DNA of 64,000 nt, from assembly GCF_001292625.1 (NCBI RefSeq), contig NZ_LAJH01000013.1, positions 62,001 to 126,000 on the forward strand, given 5' to 3'. The stretch comes from Shimia sp. SK013. GTDB taxonomy: Bacteria > Pseudomonadota > Alphaproteobacteria > Rhodobacterales > Rhodobacteraceae. Made by a program: the position numbers and the translations under genes. This document shows positions 22,151 through 30,854 of this stretch, piece after piece (the stretch's first letter is position 1; each line of letters begins with the position of its first letter). The notes below the pieces were generated by a model. That model was given only the letters and a program-made list of their open reading frames with translations. It did no database searches and had not been told where the DNA came from.

Positions 22151-25072
22151 TCAGTCCATTAACCCTTGGTTCGGCTCCCCCGGCGTCAACAGATGCCGCA
22201 ACAGCGCGACAGGGTGTTTTCGCAGAGTCAGCCGCATCGACACATAGTCCTCCACCACCTGTTCCCCCATACTCATCTCCGGCAGATGCGCCGCTGGCTC
22301 CATGATGCCCTCACCATCCATATCCCCTGCAAAAAGCGGCAGCGGCTTTTCGGATTGGATCGCCTTGGTCTCCCACAACGCCTCCCGCCGCTTTAGTCCC
22401 AACGACGCAAAGGCATCCGCCTCCGCCAGGCGCGTCAACACATGCGGCCCAATGCCTGCACGCCGCCACACATCCTCGACTGTCTGATAGCCATTGCCCC
22501 GCGCCGCCGCGATCCACGCCGCATCCTCTTCGCGCAGCCGTCGTATCTGGCGGAACCCCAACCGCAGCGCCAAACCACCGCGCCCGTCAGGCTCCATCAC
22601 ATTGTCCCAGAAACTCTCGTTGATATCCACGGCCCGCACCTCGACGCCATGCTCCCGCGCATCTCTAACTATCTGGGCAGGCGCATAAAATCCCATCGGC
22701 TGACTGTTAAGAAGCGCACAGGCAAAGATGCCTGGATGGTGGCATTTGATCCACGCGCTGGCATAGACCAACAGCGCAAATGACGCCGCATGGCTCTCGG
22801 GGAAACCATACGATCCAAACCCCTCAATCTGGCTGAAACACCGCGCGGCAAAGTCGTCCTCATAACCATTCTTGCGCATCCCACGCATGAACCGATCCTG
22901 AAACTCCGACACAGATCCATGCTTTTTGAACGTCGCCAAAGACCGCCGCAACCGGTCGGCTTCCTCTGGCGAAAACCCCGCCCCGATGATGGCAATCTGC
23001 ATTGCCTGTTCCTGAAACAACGGCACACCCAGCGTCTTTCCCAACACCTCGCCCAGCGCGTCAGACGGAAAGCTCACCGTCTCCTCGCCATTGCGCCGCC
23101 GAATATAGGGATGCACCATGTCGCCCTGAATGGGCCCCGGTCGGATGATCGCCACTTCGATCACCAGATCATAGAAATTGCGCGGCTTCATACGCGGCAA
23201 AAAGTTCATCTGCGCACGGCTCTCCACCTGAAACACCCCAACGCTGTCGGCCTTGCACAGCATGTCGTAAACCACTGGATCTTCAGGTGGAATCGTCGCC
23301 AGCGCCAACTCCATTCCGTGATGCTGCGCCAACAAATCAAAGCCTTTCCGGATGCAGGTCAGCATGCCAAGCGACAGCACATCGACCTTCAAAATCCCCA
23401 GTGAATCAATGTCGTCCTTGTCCCAACAAATGACCGTGCGATCCTCCATGCTGGCGTTCTCGATCGGCACCAACTCATCCAACCGCCCCTCGGTCATAAT
23501 GAACCCGCCCACGTGCTGGCTCAGATGCCGCGGAAAGCCAATGATCTCATGCACAAGGTCCATCGTCTGCGCCAAGCGCCGGTCGTTTGGGTCCAAGCCG
23601 ATCTCGCGCATGCGCTCATCCTGCACTGCATCGACGGAGAAGAACCCCCACAACTGCGAGGACAGCGCGCTGATCGTATCCTCCGTCAGCCCCATCGCAC
23701 GCCCCACTTCGCGGATCGCGCGCTTGCCACGATAATGCACCACCGTCGCACACAGCCCCGCACGGTGACGACCATAGCGCTCATAGATGTGTTGGATCAC
23801 CTCTTCGCGGCGTTCATGCTCGAAATCCACGTCAATATCCGGCGGCTCGTCGCGCGCCTCACTCACGAAACGCTCAAACACCATCGTGCCAATCTCGGGA
23901 CTGACCGAAGTCACGCCAAGACAATAGCAAACCACTGAATTCGCAGCACTTCCCCGCCCCTGACACAGAATATCGCGACTGCGGGCAAAAGCCACCACAT
24001 CGCGCACGGTCAGGAAATAAGGTTCGTAATTCAGCTTGGAAATCAACGCCAACTCATGCTCCAACATGGCCCGCACTTTCTCCGACGCCCCTTGCGGATA
24101 CCGCCAGCGCAACCCCTCAAATGCCAACCGATGCAGCCGTTCTGTGGCGGTTTCTCCCTGCGCCACCTCGCTGGGATACTCATAGCGCAGCTCATCCAGC
24201 GAAAACGTGCACTGCGCCTGCAGCCACTCGGTCCGCGCCAAGGCCTCTTCATAGCCCCGATACATCCGCACCATCTCGGATGCCGACCGCATACGCCGCT
24301 CGCCATTGGCCTGCGCCCCACGGCCCAATGCATCCACCCGACAGCCCAGTCGCACCGCACTCAACACATCCGCCAACCGCCGCCGCTGCCCCTGATGCAT
24401 CACCGGCGCCGCCGTCGCCACCAACGGCATCCCCATCCGCGCCGCCTCTGCTGCGCGGGCCGCAAACCGTGCGCCGTCCTCTCCGTCATAGGCAGGCGTC
24501 AACCCAAGTTGCATTTTGCCAGCAAAGCGGCGCGTCAGGCGGGGCACATGTGTCTCCCATCCACTCGCGCCGCACACCCCCGCCAGACCCAACTGCGCCG
24601 GATGCAGGATCACCTGTAACCCTTGCGCAAAATCCACAAGGTCCGACAGGCTGAGAATGCAACTGCCCTTCTCCGCCCTCAGCCGCCCCTTAGACAAAAT
24701 ACGACACAGGCTCGCCCAACCCTGCCGGTTCTCGGGGATCACTGTCACCGGCGGCGCATCGCTGAACTCAAGCCGCGCCGCAGGCATCAAGCGCGGCGTC
24801 GCATAAATCGGCGCACTCAGTGGAGCTGCAACCCCCTCAGGCCGCGGCGGTCCAATCAACCCCGTTGCCTCATCAACCCGCCGCCGCTCGCGCACTTTAC
24901 GCGCAATTTCACGCGCTTCGGTATGAGCACGCACAATGCCCGCCACGCTGTTCACATCGGCAATGGAAATCGCCTCTATTCCGGTCATCGCGGCACGGCG
25001 GATATACTCCTCCGGATGTGATCCCCCGGTGAGAAACGTGAAATTCGACGTGATGCAAAGCTCGGCTACCAT
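22151..25072 (-). CDS. dnaE2: Error-prone DNA polymerase DnaE2 (ImuC), lacking the C-terminal OB domain
   Basis: The ~973-residue product is a C-family polymerase used in SOS mutagenesis. N-terminal PHP-like part opens 'MVAELCITSNFTFL'. The catalytic palm shows 'QGRGSAANS' (about residue 370) and the metal-binding 'PDIDVDF' (about 411), followed by the fingers and a helix-hairpin-helix section. The protein ends at 'RKHPVALLRHLL' plus ~13 residues, whereas family members usually continue into a ~100-residue OB-fold nucleic-acid-binding domain, for which I see no remnant in the next 136 bp. The usual imuA-imuB genes are not adjacent. The start at 25072 lies just inside a LexA-like box; codons further upstream are possible. 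Confidence 0.92.
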   Translation of the reverse strand: MVAELCITSNFTFLTGGSHPEEYIRRAAMTGIEAISIADVNSVAGIVRAHTEAREIARKVRERRRVDEATGLIGPPRPEGVAAPLSAPIYATPRLMPAARLEFSDAPPVTVIPENRQGWASLCRILSKGRLRAEKGSCILSLSDLVDFAQGLQVILHPAQLGLAGVCGASGWETHVPRLTRRFAGKMQLGLTPAYDGEDGARFAARAAEAARMGMPLVATAAPVMHQGQRRRLADVLSAVRLGCRVDALGRGAQANGERRMRSASEMVRMYRGYEEALARTEWLQAQCTFSLDELRYEYPSEVAQGETATERLHRLAFEGLRWRYPQGASEKVRAMLEHELALISKLNYEPYFLTVRDVVAFARSRDILCQGRGSAANSVVCYCLGVTSVSPEIGTMVFERFVSEARDEPPDIDVDFEHERREEVIQHIYERYGRHRAGLCATVVHYRGKRAIREVGRAMGLTEDTISALSSQLWGFFSVDAVQDERMREIGLDPNDRRLAQTMDLVHEIIGFPRHLSQHVGGFIMTEGRLDELVPIENASMEDRTVICWDKDDIDSLGILKVDVLSLGMLTCIRKGFDLLAQHHGMELALATIPPEDPVVYDMLCKADSVGVFQVESRAQMNFLPRMKPRNFYDLVIEVAIIRPGPIQGDMVHPYIRRRNGEETVSFPSDALGEVLGKTLGVPLFQEQAMQIAIIGAGFSPEEADRLRRSLATFKKHGSVSEFQDRFMRGMRKNGYEDDFAARCFSQIEGFGSYGFPESHAASFALLVYASAWIKCHHPGIFACALLNSQPMGFYAPAQIVRDAREHGVEVRAVDINESFWDNVMEPDGRGGLALRLGFRQIRRLREEDAAWIAAARGNGYQTVEDVWRRAGIGPHVLTRLAEADAFASLGLKRREALWETKAIQSEKPLPLFAGDMDGEGIMEPAAHLPEMSMGEQVVEDYVSMRLTLRKHPVALLRHLLTPGEPNQGLMD

Positions 25073-25087
25073 AACGCAACGCATGAT

Positions 25088-25102
25088 ATTCACGTTTTGT
25101 TC
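25088..25102 (-). promoter_or_regulatory. LexA-like SOS box upstream of dnaE2
   Basis: On the minus strand GAAC-N7-GAAT lies 16-30 bp before the chosen dnaE2 start. It differs in one base from the alphaproteobacterial LexA direct repeat GTTC-N7-GTTC (read here in reverse complement). This fits known LexA control of dnaE2. Confidence 0.5.
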
Positions 25103-25137
25103 TCAATGCGAGTCCCAGATACGCAACACGCCCTCGG

Positions 25138-25203
25138 CTTTTTGTTCTCAAAATACCTTGGGGTGAATGCGCCAAAGGCGCAGAGGGGCAAAGCCCCTAA
25201 ATA
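25138..25203 (+). repeat. Double-hairpin intergenic element, copy 1
   Basis: A conserved left end (CAAAATACCTTGGGGTGAA) is followed by two perfect small hairpins, TGCGCC-AAA-GGCGCA (25168-25182) and GGGGC-AAA-GCCCC (25185-25197). The same layout recurs at 38454-38511, 60795-60858 and, inverted, at 33345-33400. Confidence 0.75.
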
Positions 25204-25209
25204 TCCGTA

Positions 25210-25863
25210 CTAAAACGGTGCCTTAGCGCGAAAAGACATACCCTTGCCACTTTCCGGATGATTGAACCGAAGCTCCTCGGAATGCAGCATCAACCGATCA
25301 AAATCCCGCGCCTGCCCTTTGGCATACAAAGGATCCCCGAGAATCACATGACCCAGCGCCAACATATGCACCCGCAACTGATGGCTCCTCCCGGTCTTGG
25401 GAAACAACCGCACGCGGCTTTCTTCATCGGACGTTTTCAGCACACGATAGTCCGTCACCGCAGGCTTGCCGTTCTCATGATCCACCATCTGCAACGGCCG
25501 GTTCGGCCAATCCACAATCAACGGCAAGTCCACCGTGCCGGTCTTCTCTTCCATCCGGCCCCAGACCCGCGCCACATAAGTTTTGCGCGTCTTGCGCTGC
25601 TCAAACTGCATCGACAAATGCCGCTGCGCATGTGGCGTCAACGCAAAGATCATCACACCCGACGTGTCCCGATCCAGCCGGTGCACCAACAGCGCATCTG
25701 GAAACGCCGCCTGCAACCGCGTGATCAGGCAATCCGCCAGATGCTCGCCACGTCCAGGTACCGACAACAGGCCAGCCGGCTTGTTGACCACAACGACGTC
25801 GCTGTCTTCATGCAAAATATCCAACGGAGTGTCAGGCGGCAGATATGGGGTGATTTCACTCAT
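25210..25863 (-). CDS. RluA-family pseudouridine synthase
   Basis: The 217-residue protein isomerises uridine to pseudouridine in rRNA or tRNA. 'HRLDRDTSG' carries the catalytic Asp64; 'VVVNKPAGLLSVPGRG' precedes it and 'LFPKTGRSHQLRVHMLALGHVILGDPLYA' follows, all diagnostic of the RluA group without an N-terminal S4 domain, as in E. coli RluA. ATG at 25863 or 25875 could start it; sequence further upstream is not homologous. It lies 3' to 5' ahead of dnaE2 with the double-hairpin element between them. Confidence 0.92.
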   Translation of the reverse strand: MSEITPYLPPDTPLDILHEDSDVVVVNKPAGLLSVPGRGEHLADCLITRLQAAFPDALLVHRLDRDTSGVMIFALTPHAQRHLSMQFEQRKTRKTYVARVWGRMEEKTGTVDLPLIVDWPNRPLQMVDHENGKPAVTDYRVLKTSDEESRVRLFPKTGRSHQLRVHMLALGHVILGDPLYAKGQARDFDRLMLHSEELRFNHPESGKGMSFRAKAPF

Positions 25864-25991
25864 AGCGCCTGCCATACGCGTTTGACGCCACGGCCTCAAC
25901 CCAACGTCACGCTTGCTATGCCACCAACCATCGGCAATCTGAACGGCGATTAGATCACAAAGCCACACCGCCATTCTCAAGGGAGAGAGAG

Positions 25992-26402
25992 ATGCACCCA
26001 ACCATCGTGAAAATGCAGGAAGTTGTTGCCAAAGGTAACGAAGAAGACATCAAAGGCCTGCTGGCCGAAGACGTGACCTTCCAGCCCCCCACCTACTGGG
26101 CCACTTGGACAGGCCGCGATGCAGCTGCCGCCGTGTTGGGCCATGTTGGCCAGGTGTTTCAGGAATTCAAATACCGCCGCGTGATGGGCGACGGCAACGA
26201 CTGGGCGCTTGAATTTCAATGCAAGGTCGGCGAGTTCGACTGTGTTGGTGTCGACTTGATCACGCTTAACGATGCAGGCGAAATTCAACACTTTGAAGTC
26301 GTCATGCGTCCTTACAAAACCATCGGCGCCCTGCGCGAAGCGATGAACAAACGCGTCATGACCGACGTGCGCTTCCTCAAATTCAAAGACGCGCTGAGTT
26401 AA
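25992..26402 (+). CDS. SnoaL/NTF2-like fold protein
   Basis: The 136-residue product has the NTF2-like pattern: helix 'MQEVVAKGNEEDIKGLLAEDVTFQPPTYW', 'GRDAAAAVLGHVGQVFQEFKYRR', and three long strands ('DWALEFQCKVGEFDCVGVDLITLNDAGEIQHFEVVMRP'). Such domains form a hydrophobic pocket and may be isomerases or dehydratases; substrate unknown. GGGAGAGAGAG precedes the ATG. It is transcribed alone or with the DUF2125 gene 99 bp downstream. Confidence 0.85.
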   Translation: MHPTIVKMQEVVAKGNEEDIKGLLAEDVTFQPPTYWATWTGRDAAAAVLGHVGQVFQEFKYRRVMGDGNDWALEFQCKVGEFDCVGVDLITLNDAGEIQHFEVVMRPYKTIGALREAMNKRVMTDVRFLKFKDALS

Positions 26403-26501
26403 GCTCACCTTGCGTCACCCCCTTTGGGCAGGTTTTCCAAACTTGCCCAAGCCCCACGGGATTCATACGGTGCGCAAAACAGAGTTAGGATTGAGTTTCA
26501 G

Positions 26502-28073
26502 ATGTTCAAAGCCACGCGCCGTCTCACCGCCACTGCCATTCTCGCCGCCCTGCCTGCAACGTGGGCTCAGGCGGATGTCACGGCAATGGATGTCTGGGAA
26601 AACATGCGCGCACATGCAGCCGTTTTCGGAGGAAACCTAGCTGCGCGACTGGAGGAGACCGAGGACGGGCTGAAGGCCTCAATCATCACCTATAGGACGA
26701 GCCTCAAGGTGCCGGAAGATGGGATTGGTAGCCGTCCCTTGCACGTGGCGGATATTGAAATCAGCCTACCTGATCTGTTGTTTGCCGAAGCCTCGGACGG
26801 CTCCGTCACCCTACACGTTCCGGAAAACCGACCGATTGTGTTTGATTTTGCAACCGAACACGACTTCGCGGCATCCATCCCCATTTCAGTCGAAACACTA
26901 AAAATGAAGGCGCGTGCCGTCGGAGAACCAGGCGCAATCACCTATGGATACACGACTCCTCGATTGCGTTTTGCACTCAAGTTTTCCGCCACAGACACGA
27001 CCATCGAAGCCGCCCACAGCATGCCCGCCGTAACACTGGCATCGGAATACTCCGACGTCGATATCCAGACACACCTTACCGAAGGCGACCTGTTAAAAGT
27101 CGCCTCGACGGTCCGTGTCGCGAAGACCCAAATGAGGACGGAGATCATTCCGCCCAGCGGCCTTAAGCAGATCACAATCGCTACCTCGACGGATCAATCG
27201 GGAAGCTATGACATTGCCTACCCCAAACGGCTCTCACTGATCAGCCTTGCCGACTCCATCGACAGAGGGTTTTCCGTTTCGATGTCAAACAGCCTCGCTA
27301 GTTTCAAACAAACGGAAACCGAGATTGACGACAACGGCGAAACCCATAGCAGCGTCAGCGTGTCTGCGGGCCGCACCGACACGGCCTTTTCTCTGAACAG
27401 TGAAGGGCTGTTTGTAGAAGCAAACGCGGTGGACGGCCGGATTCATGCCGCCATGATGGACGTGCTCCCAATGCCGATTGAAGTTGCCGCTGACCAGATG
27501 TCCTTAACGCTCAACCTACCTCTGTCCAAAGCAAACACGCCTGCTCCGTTTGCCTATGAAACGACACTTTCGGGGCTTACTTTGGGGGGTGATCTCTGGT
27601 CTGCGTTTGACCCGATGACTGAGCTTCCCCGTGACCCCGCTTCCCTCGCAATCGATCTTTCCGGCACGCTGACGCACAAGGTCGACTGGCTGAATTTCCT
27701 CGCCGTGCCCCACGCGATGGACGCCTTGACCAGCCTGCCGATAGAACCCCACGACGTCTTGATCAACGCGCTGACGCTTGACGCAGCAGGCGCCAATCTC
27801 GCCGCCAATGGTGCGTTTTCCTTTGACCTCGATGACATGCAAACCTACGCCGGTATGCCACGACCCGACGGACAGATCAGCGTTGACGTTCAGGGCCTGG
27901 ATGGCCTTCTGGACGCTCTGATCGCCATTGGCCTATTGCCCGAAAACCAGGCTATGGGAGTGCGCATGATGCTGGGCGGCTTCGCCAAATCCGTTGGCGA
28001 AGATCACCTGACATCCACCATCGAGATGACGCCGAGCGGCCAAATTCTCGCAAACGGTCAAAGGCTGAAATAG
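26502..28073 (+). CDS. DUF2125 family periplasmic protein
   Basis: The 523-residue protein has a signal peptide ending near 'TWAQAD' and a long beta-rich mature part with the DUF2125 signature near the C-terminus ('FSFDLDDMQTYAGMPRPDGQISVDVQGLDGLLDAL' region). The family is widespread in Rhodobacteraceae and has no known function; the repeated beta pattern suggests a lipid-binding or outer-membrane-associated role. The start at 26502 puts the signal peptide at the N-terminus; the frame is open for 78 bp more upstream. The SGNH hydrolase gene follows after 3 bp. Confidence 0.85.
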   Translation: MFKATRRLTATAILAALPATWAQADVTAMDVWENMRAHAAVFGGNLAARLEETEDGLKASIITYRTSLKVPEDGIGSRPLHVADIEISLPDLLFAEASDGSVTLHVPENRPIVFDFATEHDFAASIPISVETLKMKARAVGEPGAITYGYTTPRLRFALKFSATDTTIEAAHSMPAVTLASEYSDVDIQTHLTEGDLLKVASTVRVAKTQMRTEIIPPSGLKQITIATSTDQSGSYDIAYPKRLSLISLADSIDRGFSVSMSNSLASFKQTETEIDDNGETHSSVSVSAGRTDTAFSLNSEGLFVEANAVDGRIHAAMMDVLPMPIEVAADQMSLTLNLPLSKANTPAPFAYETTLSGLTLGGDLWSAFDPMTELPRDPASLAIDLSGTLTHKVDWLNFLAVPHAMDALTSLPIEPHDVLINALTLDAAGANLAANGAFSFDLDDMQTYAGMPRPDGQISVDVQGLDGLLDALIAIGLLPENQAMGVRMMLGGFAKSVGEDHLTSTIEMTPSGQILANGQRLK

Positions 28074-28076
28074 CGG

Positions 28077-28790
28077 ATGATTGCCATCGACCAAATCGCC
28101 CGCATCCCCCTTGTGCCGCTCTTGGTGGCGCAAGGCTTGGGCATTCGGCGCAGGGTCAACCAACTGCCGGAACCTCCGGGCGCGCGGTCCGGCACCGAAG
28201 GCCAAGGCCCAACGCTGCGCCTTCTGATCATCGGCGACAGTTCCGCCGCAGGCGTCGGTGCCACCACGCAGGCAACCGCGCTGTCCGGCCAGCTGGTCGA
28301 TCAGCTGGCCCAAACTCATCGCGTGCACTGGCGGCTTGAGGCCGCCACCAGCGCGACCACCCGTGTCACGCTGGACCACATTGCGTCGCAGATGCCGCAG
28401 ACTGTTGATGTGGTGGTTTCAGCCCTTGGGGTGAACGATGTGACGCGCGCGACGTCCAAAACCAAATGGGTGGAGCGTCAGACAAGGCTGGCCGATTTCA
28501 TGGCCGACACTTATGGCGCCAAACTGATGGTAGCGTCTGGCTTGCCGCCAATGGGAAACTATCCGAAACTGCCGCAGCCGTTGCGATGGGTGTTGGGCGA
28601 ACAGGCCAAACGTCTCGACCGTGGCCTCGCCAATCTGGCATCCAGACACGCGATCCTGTCCCATTTGCCGATTGATATCCCCTTTGAGCCACGCTTTCAG
28701 GCTGAAGACGGATATCACCCGTCTGAGGAAGCCTACGCGCTTTGGGCCAAACTCATCGCAGAGCACATTCACGCAAATCTGACGACCTAG
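28077..28790 (+). CDS. SGNH/GDSL hydrolase
   Basis: The 237-residue esterase-type protein has the block I motif 'IIGDSSAAGVG' with the catalytic Ser55, a block III 'SALGVNDVTRAT' with the oxyanion Asn, and block V 'DGYHPSEEAY' with the Asp-x-x-His pair. It probably cleaves an ester or thioester; substrate unknown. A hydrophobic N-terminal segment could anchor it. It is coupled to the DUF2125 gene (3-bp gap), so the two may act on the same envelope lipid. Its stop overlaps rarD convergently by 4 bp. Confidence 0.88.
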   Translation: MIAIDQIARIPLVPLLVAQGLGIRRRVNQLPEPPGARSGTEGQGPTLRLLIIGDSSAAGVGATTQATALSGQLVDQLAQTHRVHWRLEAATSATTRVTLDHIASQMPQTVDVVVSALGVNDVTRATSKTKWVERQTRLADFMADTYGAKLMVASGLPPMGNYPKLPQPLRWVLGEQAKRLDRGLANLASRHAILSHLPIDIPFEPRFQAEDGYHPSEEAYALWAKLIAEHIHANLTT

Positions 28791-29692
28791 CTCTTACGCC
28801 GGAACTCGCGCAGCATCGGGATTGAATAGATCACCAATGCGGCCCAGATCATCGGAAAGGCGATCATGCGGGCTTGGCCAAACGGCTCTTTGAACACGAT
28901 CACAGCCACGAGAAAAATCATCGTGGGCGCGATATATTGCATGATGCCGATGGTCGACAAACGCAGCAGTTTGGCGCCATTGGCATACAGCAAGAGCGGC
29001 ACCGCTGTGACCACGCCACAGACCAACAGAAGCCACGTGTCTTGCGTGCCTTGCAGAAAATGGCTCTGCCCCTGTGCGGTCAGCCAAAGCAGATACAACG
29101 TCGCCGGAATGCTCAGGATCAGCACCTCAAGCAAGAAGCCCTGATTGGGGCCAATCGGCAGCGATTTCTTGAAAAAGGCATAGAAACCCCACGACACCGT
29201 AAGGGTCAGCGCGGCCCAAGGCAGGGTACCCGCATCGATCCACAACACGCCAACAGCGGCAGCTGCAAGAGCCACCGCAACCCACTGCAATCGCGTGAGT
29301 TTTTCACCCAGAAGCAAGGCCGCGAGTGCGATACTGAAAAGCGGGTTGATATAATACCCCAGAGCCGCATCCAACGCGCGATCTGTTGCAATCGACCAGA
29401 CATAGATGCCCCAGTTGATCGACACCAACGCCGCTGTCACACAGGCCATCATCAACGTTCGCGGGCTCTTTAATGCAGCAACAAGCGCGTCTGTGCGGCG
29501 CATCAACAGCAGGATCGCACCCGCAATCGGTACCGACCAAATCACCCGATGCGCAACGATCTCCACCGGCGGAATATGCGCCACCATTTTCATGAAAAGC
29601 GGCAAGAACCCCCAGAACACATAAGCGCCCAGCGCAAAGGCAAAGCCTTGCTTCGTGTCCACATTGTCAGCGCGATCTGTTGGGGGTGCCAT
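28787..29692 (-). CDS. rarD: EamA-family transporter RarD
   Basis: The 301-residue protein has ten hydrophobic helices in the EamA/DMT pattern and the RarD features 'GAYVFWGFLPLFMKM', 'EIVAHRVIWSVP', 'NWGIYVWSI' and 'GYYINPLFS'. RarD proteins are predicted drug/metabolite exporters; the E. coli one was linked to chloramphenicol sensitivity. The ATG at 29692 has GAGGAG upstream, and is chosen over a start 24 bp earlier. Two stem-loops lie in its leader. Confidence 0.92.
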   Translation of the reverse strand: MAPPTDRADNVDTKQGFAFALGAYVFWGFLPLFMKMVAHIPPVEIVAHRVIWSVPIAGAILLLMRRTDALVAALKSPRTLMMACVTAALVSINWGIYVWSIATDRALDAALGYYINPLFSIALAALLLGEKLTRLQWVAVALAAAAVGVLWIDAGTLPWAALTLTVSWGFYAFFKKSLPIGPNQGFLLEVLILSIPATLYLLWLTAQGQSHFLQGTQDTWLLLVCGVVTAVPLLLYANGAKLLRLSTIGIMQYIAPTMIFLVAVIVFKEPFGQARMIAFPMIWAALVIYSIPMLREFRRKS

Positions 29693-29705
29693 TGGCGTCT
29701 CCTCA

Positions 29706-29765
29706 GGGGCGGCCACGCGCCCCGACGCTCTTTGGTAGACGGGCTTTGCCGCAAAGGAAAGCCGT
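29706..29765 (-). other. Two stem-loops between rarD and the homocysteine methyltransferase gene
   Basis: GGGGCG/CGCCCC (29706-29711 with 29718-29723) and ACGGGCTTT/AAAGCCGT (29739-29747 with 29758-29765, one bulge). The first ends right before the rarD ribosome binding site; the second lies 48 bp after the stop of the upstream gene and may be its terminator, though no T-run follows. Confidence 0.4.
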
Positions 29766-29812
29766 TAAGATGTGAAGTAAACCATCAATTCCAGTGATGC
29801 CGCGCCACCAAC

Positions 29813-30745
29813 TCAGACCCGCGGTCCTGCAGTCATCGCTGCAATCATTTCCTTCATATGGCGCATGTCGGTGCCGCAACATCCGCCCACAACATTGATC
29901 TGCGAAAACCTGTGCTCAATGTCTGCAAGTTGTTGGCCGAATTCTTTCGGATCACCACTGTCGAGCGTGTCTGCCTCATCCAGTTCCGCATGGCTGCAGC
30001 GAGACGCATTGGCGACCACACCGCGCAAGCGCTCCCGACACAAAGGCGAATCAATTGCGCCGATCAAATGTTCAGGGTGAGCACAATTCACCATGAAATA
30101 AGCAGGATAATAGTCACAGGCCTCGTCTACCTCTCGGATCGCCGCCTCCAAGGAAACGCCAACAGGCAAGCGCCCATCCGTTTCCACCGTGAAGGCGATT
30201 ACAACTGGCAAACCCGCCTTCTTAGACGCCAAAGCAATGCCCGCGGCTTCGTTTGGATAGGACAGTGTATAGCCCGTCACCAAATCCGCTTCCGTTTCTG
30301 CCAAAACCGCAATCTGCTCTGTGTGATACGCCGTTGCTTCGGCCACGGTCATCTGTTCACGCGGTGCGTAAGCGTCTTGGCGCGGACCAACATTTCCGCT
30401 GAGCAGAACCGGATGCACCGCACTTGCGCGCAATTCATCCATAAACGCCATCGCTGCGCGGTTGGCTTTGGCCAAGGCATCCGGTCCATACCCAATCGCC
30501 GCCGCGCGATCCCTATTGGCCAGCCAAGTCGTGCTTTCCAAAATCACGCCAAGCCCGGCCTCTAGGCCCAGATCGATCATCTGCTGATACGACCGGCGCA
30601 ACAACGCCCGCCCCTCGGCCGTTTCCAACAGCGGATAGGAGGCAAATCCTGGCAACTCGGCGCCTTGCGTAAACAGCAAATCGGTTTCCATGCCTGTGTA
30701 AGCAAGGAATAAATCACCGCTTTCGTGCGGAAGAAGGTTAGGCAT
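29813..30745 (-). CDS. Homocysteine S-methyltransferase family protein (first paralogue)
   Basis: The 310-residue protein belongs to the zinc-dependent BHMT/MmuM family: 'YTGMETDLLFTQG' at the N-terminus, one zinc Cys in 'YFMVNCAHPEHL' and the Cys pair in 'GGCCGTDMRHM'. Members move a methyl group from betaine, S-methylmethionine or a related donor to homocysteine or another thiol. It ends the leftward demethylation cluster, 94 bp downstream of a dimethylglycine-dehydrogenase-like gene. ATG at 30745 or 30760 could start it. The methyl donor is inferred from the cluster. Confidence 0.88.
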   Translation of the reverse strand: MPNLLPHESGDLFLAYTGMETDLLFTQGAELPGFASYPLLETAEGRALLRRSYQQMIDLGLEAGLGVILESTTWLANRDRAAAIGYGPDALAKANRAAMAFMDELRASAVHPVLLSGNVGPRQDAYAPREQMTVAEATAYHTEQIAVLAETEADLVTGYTLSYPNEAAGIALASKKAGLPVVIAFTVETDGRLPVGVSLEAAIREVDEACDYYPAYFMVNCAHPEHLIGAIDSPLCRERLRGVVANASRCSHAELDEADTLDSGDPKEFGQQLADIEHRFSQINVVGGCCGTDMRHMKEMIAAMTAGPRV

Positions 30746-30854
30746 TTGTGACACCGGCAATTCCTGTAGGTTTTGCCGACCTTAACAGAGCTTTCAGGGC
30801 GCAGGGAAAAGGATGCATTTGGCGGGTTTCACCACTTTGTGCCACCCATGCATC

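Noticed and set aside
29813-30745. SAM or cobalamin riboswitch for the methyltransferase genes
   Set aside because: I looked upstream of the methyltransferase and dehydrogenase genes and saw no B12-box, SAM-II pseudoknot or similar signature.
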